This document shows, in pieces, positions 36,695 through 44,001 of a DNA stretch of 64,000 nt. Within the stretch, counting starts at the first letter, position 1. Each line of letters starts with the position of its first letter. The translations under genes and the position numbers were made by a program. Below the pieces are notes generated by a model that did not search any database, was not told the DNA's origin, and saw only the letters and a list, made by a program, of their open reading frames with translations. Source of the DNA: Hephaestia caeni (GTDB lineage Bacteria > Pseudomonadota > Alphaproteobacteria > Sphingomonadales > Sphingomonadaceae); the NCBI RefSeq assembly GCF_003550065.1, contig NZ_QXDC01000006.1, positions 28,492 to 92,491 on the forward strand, read 5' to 3'.

Positions 36695-36814
36695 ATCCAC
36701 TTGCGTGGAAGCGGCACCGGCCCACTCCCCACCCGGCCACCCAACGGCAGTATTCTATGGGTGGCCGGGTGGGGGAGTGGGCCGGTGCCGCAGCCGATTC
36801 AGCGTCGCTGAATC
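36695..36814. repeat. Long palindrome family, copy B
   Basis: Three nested pieces in order: the small hairpin TCCACTTGCGTGGA, the long palindrome with arms GCGGCACCGGCCCACTCCCC and GGGGGAGTGGGCCGGTGCCG around ACGGCAGTATTCTA, and the hairpin GATTCAGCGTCGCTGAATC. Copy D at 51010 has the same plan with a different centre. Confidence 0.85.
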
Positions 36815-36864
36815 CGACTCTAGGCGTACGCCGATTTTGGCGTGGCGGCGCGACCGTGGTAAAT

Positions 36865-37338
36865 ATGCCGATCATGGGGGAAACGGGGGCCGATGCGGGC
36901 ATCAGGGTGCCGCGCTATCAGACGACGCTGGATCGCGCGGGGCTCGCGCTGGCGGCCGGCGGCGTGCTTTATGGCGCGCTGGCGATGTTGCTCGCCGCGC
37001 GCGGCGGCGAGGCCGGGGTGCTGACGCTGATCGCGGTGTTCGTGGTCGGCGCCGTGCTTTCGATGCTGGCGATCACCGCCACCTTCGGGCCGTTATGGCT
37101 CGCGTTCCATGCCAGCGGTCGGCGCGGCCCCGGCCATGCCGCCGCGCTCGGTGCGATCGTCGCGCTGATGCTGTGGGTCGCGGCGGCACACGACCTGCTC
37201 GCGAGCTACGCCTTTGCCGACCGGGGCAGTGCCGCGATCGGCTGGCTGCGCGCGATCGGCGTCGCGCTGATGTTCGCCGCCATCGCCGCTGCGACCGCGC
37301 TCGTCATGTGGCGCGTGGCATATCGGCGGGCGGGGTAG
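36865..37338 (+). CDS. Four-helix membrane protein, unknown function
   Basis: A 157-residue protein with four hydrophobic segments (about 24-45, 51-83, 93-118 and 127-152). Loops are short and a basic C-terminal end (RVAYRRAG) is present. No recognised motif. The start is uncertain: ATG 36865 and ATG 36874 are both possible, and no SD is clear. A palindromic repeat occupies the region just upstream. Confidence 0.65.
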   Translation: MPIMGETGADAGIRVPRYQTTLDRAGLALAAGGVLYGALAMLLAARGGEAGVLTLIAVFVVGAVLSMLAITATFGPLWLAFHASGRRGPGHAAALGAIVALMLWVAAAHDLLASYAFADRGSAAIGWLRAIGVALMFAAIAAATALVMWRVAYRRAG

Positions 37339-37394
37339 AATGTTCTTGTTTTGTTCTCCATAATCTGCTATCCGGGAGGCAGGGAGAATAGGGC

Positions 37395-38411
37395 GTGAAC
37401 CGATCGAGCGTAATGCTGAATGGTCGCAGGCAATCGGCATTCGAGGTTTATTTGCGCACCGGACGGCGTGGCACCGATTGGTGCCGGCAGGATATCGAAG
37501 TAAAATTCAACCCTTGGCACGACCCCCAAGACGGGCGTTTCACCTTCTCGGGCCAGGGGCGATATTACGGTGCAGGTGCCGACGTCGAGGAAACTGGTGG
37601 CACTGGTCGCTCCGGGCGATGGCAGAAGCGCGCGGGGATAGATTCAGCGGGCCCTGATTATAGTCGGCTCGATCCCCGAAATCCGCGCAACTACAAGGTA
37701 TATATCGTCAAGCCCGGAGACACACTCTCTGGAATCGCGCGATTCCGAAAAGGTCTCACTGTCGCCGATCTCGAATGGTTGAACAGGATATCGGCCGGTG
37801 CGCCGCTCCAGATCGGTCAAAAGGTGAAGGTGCCCAACCAGGAGTTGCTGGAGGCGGGACGTGACGCGAAGAACAGGTTCATTGCGCTTTGGCTCTACGC
37901 GGAAACGCATAACCACCATTTGCCGCCCGATCCGGCACATCCGCCGTCGATCGAGCAGCAAATCAACGATCCGACATATTGGCATCCGGTCCGGAAAAAT
38001 GGCTACCGCTATGACCTCGATCTGGCGGAGCGCCCGCGTGAGATAAGGGGGGAGGTATCGATCGATGCGACAGCCATGCGCTCTAGGCGAAACCAGCGAA
38101 GCGCCGGTGGCGCGGATCGGCGTGCGACTGATGATGGCGGCCATTATATTGCTGCCCGCTTCAACGGGCCGAGCGACGCCTTCAACCATTTCGCACAAGA
38201 CGCCAATTTCAACCGCGGCATTTATAGGGCCATGGAAGACGGCTGGGCGGCAAGCGTGCGCGCCGGGCATCGCGTCATGGTCGACATCGTGCCGCATTAC
38301 GACGGGCTCTCGCTTCGGCCTGATCGAATCAAGGTCACCTGGTTCGTCGATGGTGAAAAACGATCGCGCACCTTCGAGAATGAGCATAGGAGCAAACGCC
38401 GTGGCGAGTGA
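37395..38411 (+). CDS. LysM nuclease toxin (polymorphic toxin, NS_2 type)
   Basis: A 338-residue protein. The N-terminal motif KFNPWHDPQDGRFTFSGQ near residue 37 recurs in alphaproteobacterial toxin-like proteins. A LysM domain (about 102-148, YIVKPGDTLSGIA) can bind peptidoglycan. The C-terminal domain (about 240-335) has DDGGHYIAARFNGPSDAFN, NRGIYRAMEDGW and YDGLSLRPDRIKVTW, the DNA/RNA non-specific endonuclease pattern of YeeF-type toxins. The next gene overlaps by 11 bases and looks like the matching immunity gene. GTG 37395 follows GGGAG. The delivery route is unknown. Confidence 0.82.
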   Translation: MNRSSVMLNGRRQSAFEVYLRTGRRGTDWCRQDIEVKFNPWHDPQDGRFTFSGQGRYYGAGADVEETGGTGRSGRWQKRAGIDSAGPDYSRLDPRNPRNYKVYIVKPGDTLSGIARFRKGLTVADLEWLNRISAGAPLQIGQKVKVPNQELLEAGRDAKNRFIALWLYAETHNHHLPPDPAHPPSIEQQINDPTYWHPVRKNGYRYDLDLAERPREIRGEVSIDATAMRSRRNQRSAGGADRRATDDGGHYIAARFNGPSDAFNHFAQDANFNRGIYRAMEDGWAASVRAGHRVMVDIVPHYDGLSLRPDRIKVTWFVDGEKRSRTFENEHRSKRRGE

Positions 38412-38829
38412 TAAATACGATGTCCTTGGCCCGCTATATAGCGAGATCGGCGGCGAGCTTGCCAAGATCGTCGGCGGGGATCCTGACGGCGTTTATCTTT
38501 ACGCGGAGGCCGGCGAGGGCTGGGTCGGCCCCAGCGTGTTCAAGGATGAAGGCGCGGTCGTCCGCTATTTCGATGACAGCATGCTTCTGTGCGATCTAAT
38601 CATGGAGGCTTGGGAAACCCAGGAGCCCGACAAACGCTGGGCGGTGATGGAATATACCGTTACCGGCACGTCGTTCGACGTGAAGTTCAAATATCCCGAA
38701 GAGATCGATCCCGCCGAGACCGAAATGGAGCGGCGGCCCGCGGCGCTCAAGGCGCGGTACGGTGACAAGCCGGTCGTTTATCCCCCCGAGCCGCCGGGGA
38801 TGATGGAATTCAAGGGCAACGCGGGTTGA
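38401..38829 (+). CDS. YezG-like immunity protein
   Basis: A 142-residue acidic protein. YLYAEAGEGWVGPSVF, followed by KRWAVMEYTVTGTSFDVKF, resembles the YezG (DUF600) immunity family that neutralises YeeF-type nuclease toxins. GTG 38401 was chosen: AGGAG lies eight bases upstream and the start falls inside the toxin's last codons, coupling the two. This pairing supports assignment of the upstream gene as a toxin. Confidence 0.78.
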   Translation: MASDKYDVLGPLYSEIGGELAKIVGGDPDGVYLYAEAGEGWVGPSVFKDEGAVVRYFDDSMLLCDLIMEAWETQEPDKRWAVMEYTVTGTSFDVKFKYPEEIDPAETEMERRPAALKARYGDKPVVYPPEPPGMMEFKGNAG

Positions 38830-38889
38830 ACCATCGCGCCCGTGCCGCCGGCACTGGAACAAAGCGGTATCACCGACCATATTCGCCCC

Positions 38890-41085
38890 ATGCCGATCCA
38901 GATTCGTACCAGCCTCGCCGAACCCGAGACGGGGCCGGCGTTCGTGCCCCACCGCCCCAACCGGCCCGAGAAGGCGGAAGGGGGCAAGCGCTTCGAGATC
39001 GTGAGCGATTACGAGCCCTCGGGCGATCAGCCGACCGCGATCGCCGAACTGGTCGAGGCGGCGCAGGGCGGGGAGCGCGACCAGGTGCTGCTCGGCGTCA
39101 CCGGATCGGGCAAGACCTTCACGATGGCCAAGGTGATCGAGGCGTTGCAGCGCCCGGCGTTGGTGCTCGCGCCGAACAAGATCCTCGCGGCGCAGCTCTA
39201 TGGCGAGTTCAAGAGCTTCTTTCCCAACAATGCGGTCGAATATTTCGTCAGCTATTACGACTACTACCAGCCCGAGGCCTATGTGCCGCGATCGGACACG
39301 TACATCGAGAAGGAAAGCTCGGTGAACGAGGCGATCGACCGGATGCGCCATTCGGCGACGCGGGCGCTGCTGGAGCGCGACGACGTCATTATCGTCGCCT
39401 CGGTCTCATGCCTGTACGGTATCGGCTCGGTCGAGACCTATTCGGCGATGATCTTCGATCTCAAGAAGGGCCAGAGCGTCGACCAGCGCGAGATCGTGCG
39501 CAAGCTCGTATCGCTGCAATACAAGCGCAACGACGCGGCGTTCGCGCGCGGCAATTTTCGCGTGAAGGGCGACAATCTCGAGATTTTTCCGTCGCATTAT
39601 GAGGACACCGCGTGGCGCGTCTCGTTCTTCGGCGACGATGTCGAGGAGATCGTCGAGTTCGATCCGCTGACCGGCAAGAAGGTCGCGAGCCTCGATTACG
39701 TCCGCGTGTTCGCCAATTCGCACTATGTGACGCCGGGGCCGACGCTCAAACAGGCGATGGAAGGCATCCGCCACGAACTTGCCGAGCGGCTGAAGGAACT
39801 GGAGGCCGAAGGCAAATTGCTCGAACATCAGCGGCTCGAACAGCGCACCAACTTCGACCTCGAAATGATTGCGGCGACAGGAAGTTGTGCGGGGATCGAG
39901 AATTATTCGCGCTTTTTGACCGGCCGCCTGCCGGGCGAGCCGCCGCCCACATTGTTCGAATATCTGCCCGAGAACGCGCTGCTGTTCGTCGACGAGAGTC
40001 ACCAGACGATCGGCCAGATCAACGGCATGTCGCGCGGCGACCACAAGCGCAAGATCACGCTTGCCGAATATGGTTTCCGCCTGCCTTCGGCGATCGACAA
40101 CCGCCCCTTGCGGTTCAACGAATGGGACGCGATGCGTCCGCAGACCACCTATGTCTCGGCGACGCCCGGCGGCTGGGAAATGGAGCAGACCGGCGGCGTG
40201 TTCTCCGAGCAGGTGATCCGGCCCACGGGGCTGATCGACCCGCCGGTCGAGATCAGGCCGGTCGAGGAACAGGTGCAGGATCTGATCCAGGAATGCCGCA
40301 AGACCGCGGACCTCGGCTATCGCACGCTGGTGACGACGCTGACCAAGCGGATGGCGGAAGACCTGACCGAATATATGCACGAGGCGGGATTGAAGGTCCG
40401 CTACATGCATTCGGATACCGAGACGCTGGAACGAATCGAGCTGATCCGGGATCTTAGGCTTGGTGTCTACGACGTGCTCGTAGGGATCAACCTGCTGCGC
40501 GAGGGGCTCGACATTCCCGAATGCGGACTGGTCGCGATCCTCGATGCCGACAAGGAAGGGTTCCTGCGCTCGGAGACGTCGCTGATCCAGACGATCGGCC
40601 GCGCCGCGCGTAACGTCGACGGACGCGTGATCCTCTATGCCGATCGCATGACCGGCAGCATGGAGCGCGCGCTCAATGAAACGACGAGGCGTCGCGAGAA
40701 GCAGGAGGCGTATAACACCGAGCATGGCATCACGCCGGCGACAATCCGCAAGAATATCGGTGACATCATCGCGCATGTTGCCTCGAAGGATCAGGTGACG
40801 GTCGAGATCGCCGAGGATCGGCCGCACATGGTCGGCCACAATCTGCGCGCCTATATCGAGGAACTCGAAAAGAAGATGCGCGCGGCCGCCGCCGACCTCG
40901 AATTCGAGGAAGCCGGCCGGCTGCGCGACGAGATCAGGGCATTGGAGGCCGAGGAACTCGGGCTGCCCGAGGACCAGCGCAAGGCGCCGGTGATGGGGCG
41001 CAGCAACGAAGGCAAGCCGGGTACGCGCAAGATGCGCTATGGCAAGACGCAGAAGATGCGGATGGGGGGACGGCGGGGGCGTTGA
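38890..41085 (+). CDS. uvrB: Excinuclease ABC subunit B
   Basis: A 731-residue nucleotide-excision-repair helicase. Walker A is GVTGSGKTFTMA. The damage hairpin region is YYDYYQPEAYVPRSDTYIEK, DEAD-box DESHQTIGQ lies mid-protein, GRAARN is motif VI, and a C-terminal UVR motif (AAADLEFEEAGRLRDEI) contacts UvrC. ATG 38890 gives a normal length; an upstream in-frame GTG (38842) seems less likely. It starts 60 bases after the immunity gene. Confidence 0.96.
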   Translation: MPIQIRTSLAEPETGPAFVPHRPNRPEKAEGGKRFEIVSDYEPSGDQPTAIAELVEAAQGGERDQVLLGVTGSGKTFTMAKVIEALQRPALVLAPNKILAAQLYGEFKSFFPNNAVEYFVSYYDYYQPEAYVPRSDTYIEKESSVNEAIDRMRHSATRALLERDDVIIVASVSCLYGIGSVETYSAMIFDLKKGQSVDQREIVRKLVSLQYKRNDAAFARGNFRVKGDNLEIFPSHYEDTAWRVSFFGDDVEEIVEFDPLTGKKVASLDYVRVFANSHYVTPGPTLKQAMEGIRHELAERLKELEAEGKLLEHQRLEQRTNFDLEMIAATGSCAGIENYSRFLTGRLPGEPPPTLFEYLPENALLFVDESHQTIGQINGMSRGDHKRKITLAEYGFRLPSAIDNRPLRFNEWDAMRPQTTYVSATPGGWEMEQTGGVFSEQVIRPTGLIDPPVEIRPVEEQVQDLIQECRKTADLGYRTLVTTLTKRMAEDLTEYMHEAGLKVRYMHSDTETLERIELIRDLRLGVYDVLVGINLLREGLDIPECGLVAILDADKEGFLRSETSLIQTIGRAARNVDGRVILYADRMTGSMERALNETTRRREKQEAYNTEHGITPATIRKNIGDIIAHVASKDQVTVEIAEDRPHMVGHNLRAYIEELEKKMRAAAADLEFEEAGRLRDEIRALEAEELGLPEDQRKAPVMGRSNEGKPGTRKMRYGKTQKMRMGGRRGR

Positions 41086-41130
41086 CTAATAGTTCGTTAC
41101 GATCTATTGATACGTAGATCGGAGCGGGCT

Positions 41131-41550
41131 ATGCAGATCGATATCGATTTCGAGGTATTCAAGGAGCTGACAGCGCGGCGAGAGCACGAAGCGCATACGT
41201 ATAACGATGTCTTGCGTGAGCTCCTTGGCATGGATTCATCCATCGATCGGCTTGAAGGCATAGGCCGAGAAGACGGTCTCGTTTCCGGAGGACGGAAGAG
41301 TTTTGTCCTGCGCGATGGCGAGTTGCCGGATGGCACGAAATTACGGGCGATCTACAAAGGAACCGGATATCGTGCGACGATCCAGGATGGTCGTTGGGTC
41401 GATAGCGAAGGCAGAGAACATCGAAGCCCCTCGGCCGCAGCAAGTGCCATTAGCCACACAAATGTGAACGGCCTTCGGTTTTGGCACGCCAAGCGTCCGA
41501 ACGACCATGACTTTACACGATTGGACATCCTGTTGGCGAGACGGCCATGA
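41131..41550 (+). CDS. RAMA-domain protein with SeqA-like N-terminus
   Basis: A 139-residue protein. The N-terminal 35 residues (QIDIDFEVFKELTARREHEA) look like a ribbon-helix or SeqA-type oligomerisation segment. The C-terminal 70 residues have GTKLRAIYKGTGYRATIQDG, then EHRSPSAAASAIS and NGLRFWHAKRP, the pattern of the RAMA (restriction-adenine-methylase-associated) domain thought to read modified DNA. GGAG precedes ATG 41131. Its stop overlaps the HigB start (ATGA), so it is the first gene of a three-gene toxin-antitoxin operon. Confidence 0.75.
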   Translation: MQIDIDFEVFKELTARREHEAHTYNDVLRELLGMDSSIDRLEGIGREDGLVSGGRKSFVLRDGELPDGTKLRAIYKGTGYRATIQDGRWVDSEGREHRSPSAAASAISHTNVNGLRFWHAKRPNDHDFTRLDILLARRP

Positions 41551-41828
41551 TCCGTGGCTTCGCCGATCCCGAAACCGAACGCATCTGGGGCGGCGAGGCC
41601 AGTCGTAAACTGCCGCGGGAGATGCAGAACCGCGCGCTCGACAAGCTCAGGATGCTGAACCGGGCGAAGACGTTGAGCGACTTGCGCAACCCGCCGGGTA
41701 ATCGCCTCCACGCGCTCAAGGACGATCGCGCGGGGCAGCATTCCATTTCAATTAATAAGCAATGGCGTATATGCTTCGTCTGGAAGGATGGAAGCGCGCA
41801 TGACGTCGGGATCACAGACTATCACTGA
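41547..41828 (+). CDS. higB: HigB-like toxin (RelE superfamily)
   Basis: A 93-residue RelE/HigB-type mRNA interferase. Typical parts are IWGGEASRKLPREMQNRALDKL and the C-terminal active strand pair SISINKQWRICFVWKDG. Such toxins cut mRNA on the ribosome. It overlaps the upstream RAMA gene by four bases and the downstream antitoxin gene by 29 bases. Toxin before antitoxin is the usual higBA order. Confidence 0.9.
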   Translation: MIRGFADPETERIWGGEASRKLPREMQNRALDKLRMLNRAKTLSDLRNPPGNRLHALKDDRAGQHSISINKQWRICFVWKDGSAHDVGITDYH

Positions 41829-42120
41829 TCGGGAATGGCTGCACAACAGCCATGCCGGCGAGCTGTTGGTGCTCGAATTCATGGAGCCGCTCGGCCTGAC
41901 GACCGATATGCTTGCGACGGCGCTGGCGGTGGCGCCCGCGCGTCTGGATGACGTGGTTTCGGGCAAGCTGCGGATGGATGCCGATCTCGACCTCCGCCTC
42001 AGCCGGTATTTTCGGATGTCCGAGGGGTTCTTCCTGGGCCTTCAACTCGACCACGACCTTCTCGACGCCAAGCGGGCGCTCAACGGCGAACTCGACCGGA
42101 TCGTGCCCCGCGCCGCCTGA
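41800..42120 (+). CDS. higA: HigA-like antitoxin (XRE family)
   Basis: A 106-residue helix-turn-helix antitoxin. HAGELLVLEFMEPLGLTTDM and APARLDDVVSGKLRMDADLD form the HTH; FGMSEGFFLGL-type sequence (RMSEGFFLGLQLDHDL) is the HigA signature. It neutralises HigB and represses the operon. ATG 41800 is favoured over 41788 by SD spacing. Confidence 0.9.
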   Translation: MTSGSQTITDREWLHNSHAGELLVLEFMEPLGLTTDMLATALAVAPARLDDVVSGKLRMDADLDLRLSRYFRMSEGFFLGLQLDHDLLDAKRALNGELDRIVPRAA

Positions 42121-42164
42121 ACGGGCTTGAGGGCGGCGCCATCGGCCCGCATAAGGCGGATGTG

Positions 42165-42704
42165 ATGCGTAACCTCCTTGCCCTTGCCGCGGTCGCGATC
42201 CTCGCCGGCTGCATTCCCGCCTCGCCGCCGCCTGTGGCGCCGGTGCCGCAACCCGCCCCGGCACCAGCGCCGGCTCCGGCGCCCGCACCGGTGGCGCCCG
42301 CGCCGACGGGCGACTGGCGCGATTGGCCGCTGACCCCCGGCGACTGGACCTATCGGCAGGATGGGCGCGGCAGCATCGCGTTGTTCGGGCCGCGCGGGGG
42401 CGACGCGAGCTTCACGATCCGCTGCGATAACGCGGCGCGCCAGATCTATCTGTCGCGAGCGGGCACCGCGCCGACCGGCGGCGCGATGACGATCCGCACC
42501 ACCAGCGCCACGCGCGCGCTGCCGTCGCAGCCGACCGGCGGCACGCCGCCGTACATGGCGAGCGCACTGGCCCCGCGTGATTCGATGCTCGATGCGATGG
42601 GCTACAGCCGTGGCCGTTTCATCGTCGAGCAGCCGGGGCTGCCGATCCTGGTGATCCCGGCCTATGCCGAGATCGAGCGCGTGGCCGAGGATTGCCGGCG
42701 ATGA
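42165..42704 (+). CDS. Putative lipoprotein with Pro/Ala linker
   Basis: A 179-residue lipoprotein: lipobox LAGC ends the signal sequence, a Pro-Ala-rich linker (about 18-46) follows, then a compact domain with DWPLTPGDWTYRQDGRGSIA and FTIRCDNAARQIYLSRAG. The next gene encodes a related lipoprotein with the same FxxRCDxxxRxxxxxRA pattern, and starts on this stop codon (ATGA). The pair looks like a duplicated gene. Function unknown. Confidence 0.75.
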   Translation: MRNLLALAAVAILAGCIPASPPPVAPVPQPAPAPAPAPAPAPVAPAPTGDWRDWPLTPGDWTYRQDGRGSIALFGPRGGDASFTIRCDNAARQIYLSRAGTAPTGGAMTIRTTSATRALPSQPTGGTPPYMASALAPRDSMLDAMGYSRGRFIVEQPGLPILVIPAYAEIERVAEDCRR

Positions 42705-43267
42705 AGCGCGCGCTGGCGGTGCTGCTGCTGGCGGGGCTCGTGGCCTGCCAGCGGCACGAGACGTCGAATACCGACATGCCCGTGCCCGAGCCGACCGGCA
42801 ATTTGCGGGATGCCCAGCGCGTGCCCGCGCCTTCCGCCGACATCGGCTCGGCGGCGCTGCCCGCGCCCGAGTTGGAAGGGGCCGCCACTGCCGCGGGGCA
42901 CTGGCGCTTCCAGGTTTCGGCCAAGGGCGACCAGGCGGTGTTCGGCGACGCGGGCGAGGCGTCCGAATTCGCGATGCGCTGCGACGCCGAGGCGCGGCGG
43001 ATGGTGTTCACGCGCGCCGCATCGGGCGGCAGCGGCGCGACGATGCAGATCATCGCCGCCAACGGCGCGGCGACCTTCTACACCGAACCCGGCCCGGCGG
43101 GGCGCACCCAGGCGAGCGACCCGGCGACCGACACTTTCCTCACCGATGTGCTGGCGACCGCGAAGGACCGGATCGGGGTTCGGATCGGAGGCGGGCCGAC
43201 GCTGGCGATGCCGGTCGATCCCGTCATCCGCCAGACGATCCTGCGCTGCGCGGCGCCCAGGGGATAA
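42701..43267 (+). CDS. Putative lipoprotein, paralogue of the preceding gene
   Basis: A 188-residue lipoprotein (signal sequence MKRALAVLLLAGLVACQ with lipobox Cys). The mature domain has HWRFQVSAKGDQAVFGD and FAMRCDAEARRMVFTRAAS, matching the pattern of the upstream protein. It is translationally coupled to it. Both are probably outer-membrane-tethered periplasmic proteins of unknown use. Confidence 0.75.
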   Translation: MKRALAVLLLAGLVACQRHETSNTDMPVPEPTGNLRDAQRVPAPSADIGSAALPAPELEGAATAAGHWRFQVSAKGDQAVFGDAGEASEFAMRCDAEARRMVFTRAASGGSGATMQIIAANGAATFYTEPGPAGRTQASDPATDTFLTDVLATAKDRIGVRIGGGPTLAMPVDPVIRQTILRCAAPRG

Positions 43268-43320
43268 GGCCGGGGGATAAGCGGGCCGCCTCGCGCGTTG
43301 AAGGCGCGAGGAGAGAGGCC

Positions 43321-43467
43321 ATGATCCGCAAGCTCAAATCGGGTTACCGCATCTATTCGCGCAAGAAGGATCCGGAGACCGGCAAGCGCAGGAACCTCGG
43401 CACGTTCGAGACCAAGGCCGCCGCGCAGAAGCACGAGCGCGACATCCAGTATTTCAAGCGGCATTAG
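43321..43467 (+). CDS. Small basic protein, phage-integrase-arm-like
   Basis: A 48-residue protein with 15 Lys/Arg. IRKLKSGYRIYSRKKDPETG, followed by RRNLGTFETKAAAQKHER and DIQYFKRH, resembles the small Arm/AP2-like DNA-binding fold and a set of short conserved proteins in alphaproteobacteria. GAGGAGAGAGG lies before the ATG. Function unknown; nucleic-acid binding is likely from charge. Confidence 0.7.
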   Translation: MIRKLKSGYRIYSRKKDPETGKRRNLGTFETKAAAQKHERDIQYFKRH

Positions 43468-43491
43468 AGCGAATGGCACTCGCGCCCCGTG

Positions 43492-43565
43492 CTCCCGCGA
43501 AAGCGGGAGTCCAGGAGCCGCGGTCGATGCGCGTTCTCGACTCTGGACCTCTGCATTCGCGGGGG
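43492..43565. repeat. REP-type inverted repeat pair, degenerate copy
   Basis: CTCCCGCGAAAGCGGGAGTC on the left and GGACCTCTGCATTCGCGGGG on the right are diverged inverted arms of the GTCAT repeat family. Confidence 0.6.
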
Positions 43566-43658
43566 AACGCTCATGTCTCGGGATGCTCGCAAGGCGTTCG
43601 GCAAGGACTGAGCCGTGTCGCCGCGCAGACCTTGAATCATTGCGCAAACATATTTGGA

Positions 43659-43673
43659 AAACAAGACTTGTTT
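43659..43673. promoter_or_regulatory. Perfect dyad upstream of the small-ORF RNA
   Basis: AAACAAG-A-CTTGTTT is a perfect 7+7 palindrome, 81 bases before the SD of the 18-codon ORF. It is a candidate operator. No convincing -35/-10 pair was identified around it. Confidence 0.4.
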
Positions 43674-43739
43674 CGCAGGAATGGCTGACTCACATTGGGG
43701 ATGCAGCCAGCGATGGGTGCGCAGTGCTTCAACTAGCGA

Positions 43740-43752
43740 AAGGAGGTGATCC
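43740..43752 (+). promoter_or_regulatory. Perfect Shine-Dalgarno sequence
   Basis: AAGGAGGTGATCC is complementary over 13 bases to the conserved 3' end of 16S rRNA (GGATCACCTCCTT), much longer than a normal RBS, and lies one base before the ATG of the 18-codon ORF. Such extended pairing could trap or stall ribosomes. Confidence 0.8.
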
Positions 43753-43753
43753 G

Positions 43754-43810
43754 ATGTCTCATGGTTCAGCAATGGGGTCGGTTCAGTTCGTTCGGGAGAC
43801 GCGCCGCTAA
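43754..43810 (+). CDS. 18-residue peptide ORF
   Basis: The ORF encodes MSHGSAMGSVQFVRETRR and stops with TAA. It directly follows an extended Shine-Dalgarno sequence and precedes a chain of hairpins ending in a terminator. The length and place suggest a leader or regulatory peptide rather than a structural protein. No similarity can be tested here. Confidence 0.5.
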   Translation: MSHGSAMGSVQFVRETRR

Positions 43811-43921
43811 GGTCCGCCGGGTGCGTGCGGGGGGTATTCTCCCCCAGCCAACGCAGGCCACCCACAGGAATAGCGGCTCGCATGGTCTCCCGGGCTGGAG
43901 CTTCCGGCCGCTGACCATGCG

Positions 43922-43968
43922 AGAGGCTGTCGGGCCCCTGACGGGGCTCGGCAGCCTCTTTCATTTTT
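43922..43968 (+). terminator. Rho-independent terminator
   Basis: AGAGGCTG-TCGGGCCCC, loop TGAC, GGGGCTCGG-CAGCCTCT forms a long GC-rich stem followed by TTTCATTTTT. It ends the small-ORF RNA and faces the 3' end of the minus-strand monooxygenase gene. Confidence 0.85.
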
Positions 43969-44001
43969 GGGGCGGTGCCGCTTCCACGATAGTGCAACAA
44001 A

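Larger units (their letters stand above)
43700..43968 (+). ncRNA. Structured small-ORF RNA with terminator
   Basis: This region contains, in order, a perfect anti-16S Shine-Dalgarno sequence AAGGAGGTGATCC (43740-43752), an 18-codon ORF (43754-43810), a G6/C5 hairpin (43829-43845) and a perfect 11-bp stem CTCGCATGGTC/GACCATGCGAG (43877-43923) enclosing a further hairpin. A strong terminator (43922-43968) ends it. No gene follows on this strand. It looks like an independent transcript, either a regulatory RNA with a leader peptide or a dual-function RNA. The 5' end is not known; 43700 is a guess. Confidence 0.5.

Noticed and set aside
43483..43810. Longer frames through 43.47-43.9 kb as protein genes
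   Set aside because: They overlap repeat arms and hairpins, lack SD sequences and have no protein-like composition; only the 18-codon ORF has a convincing ribosome-binding site.
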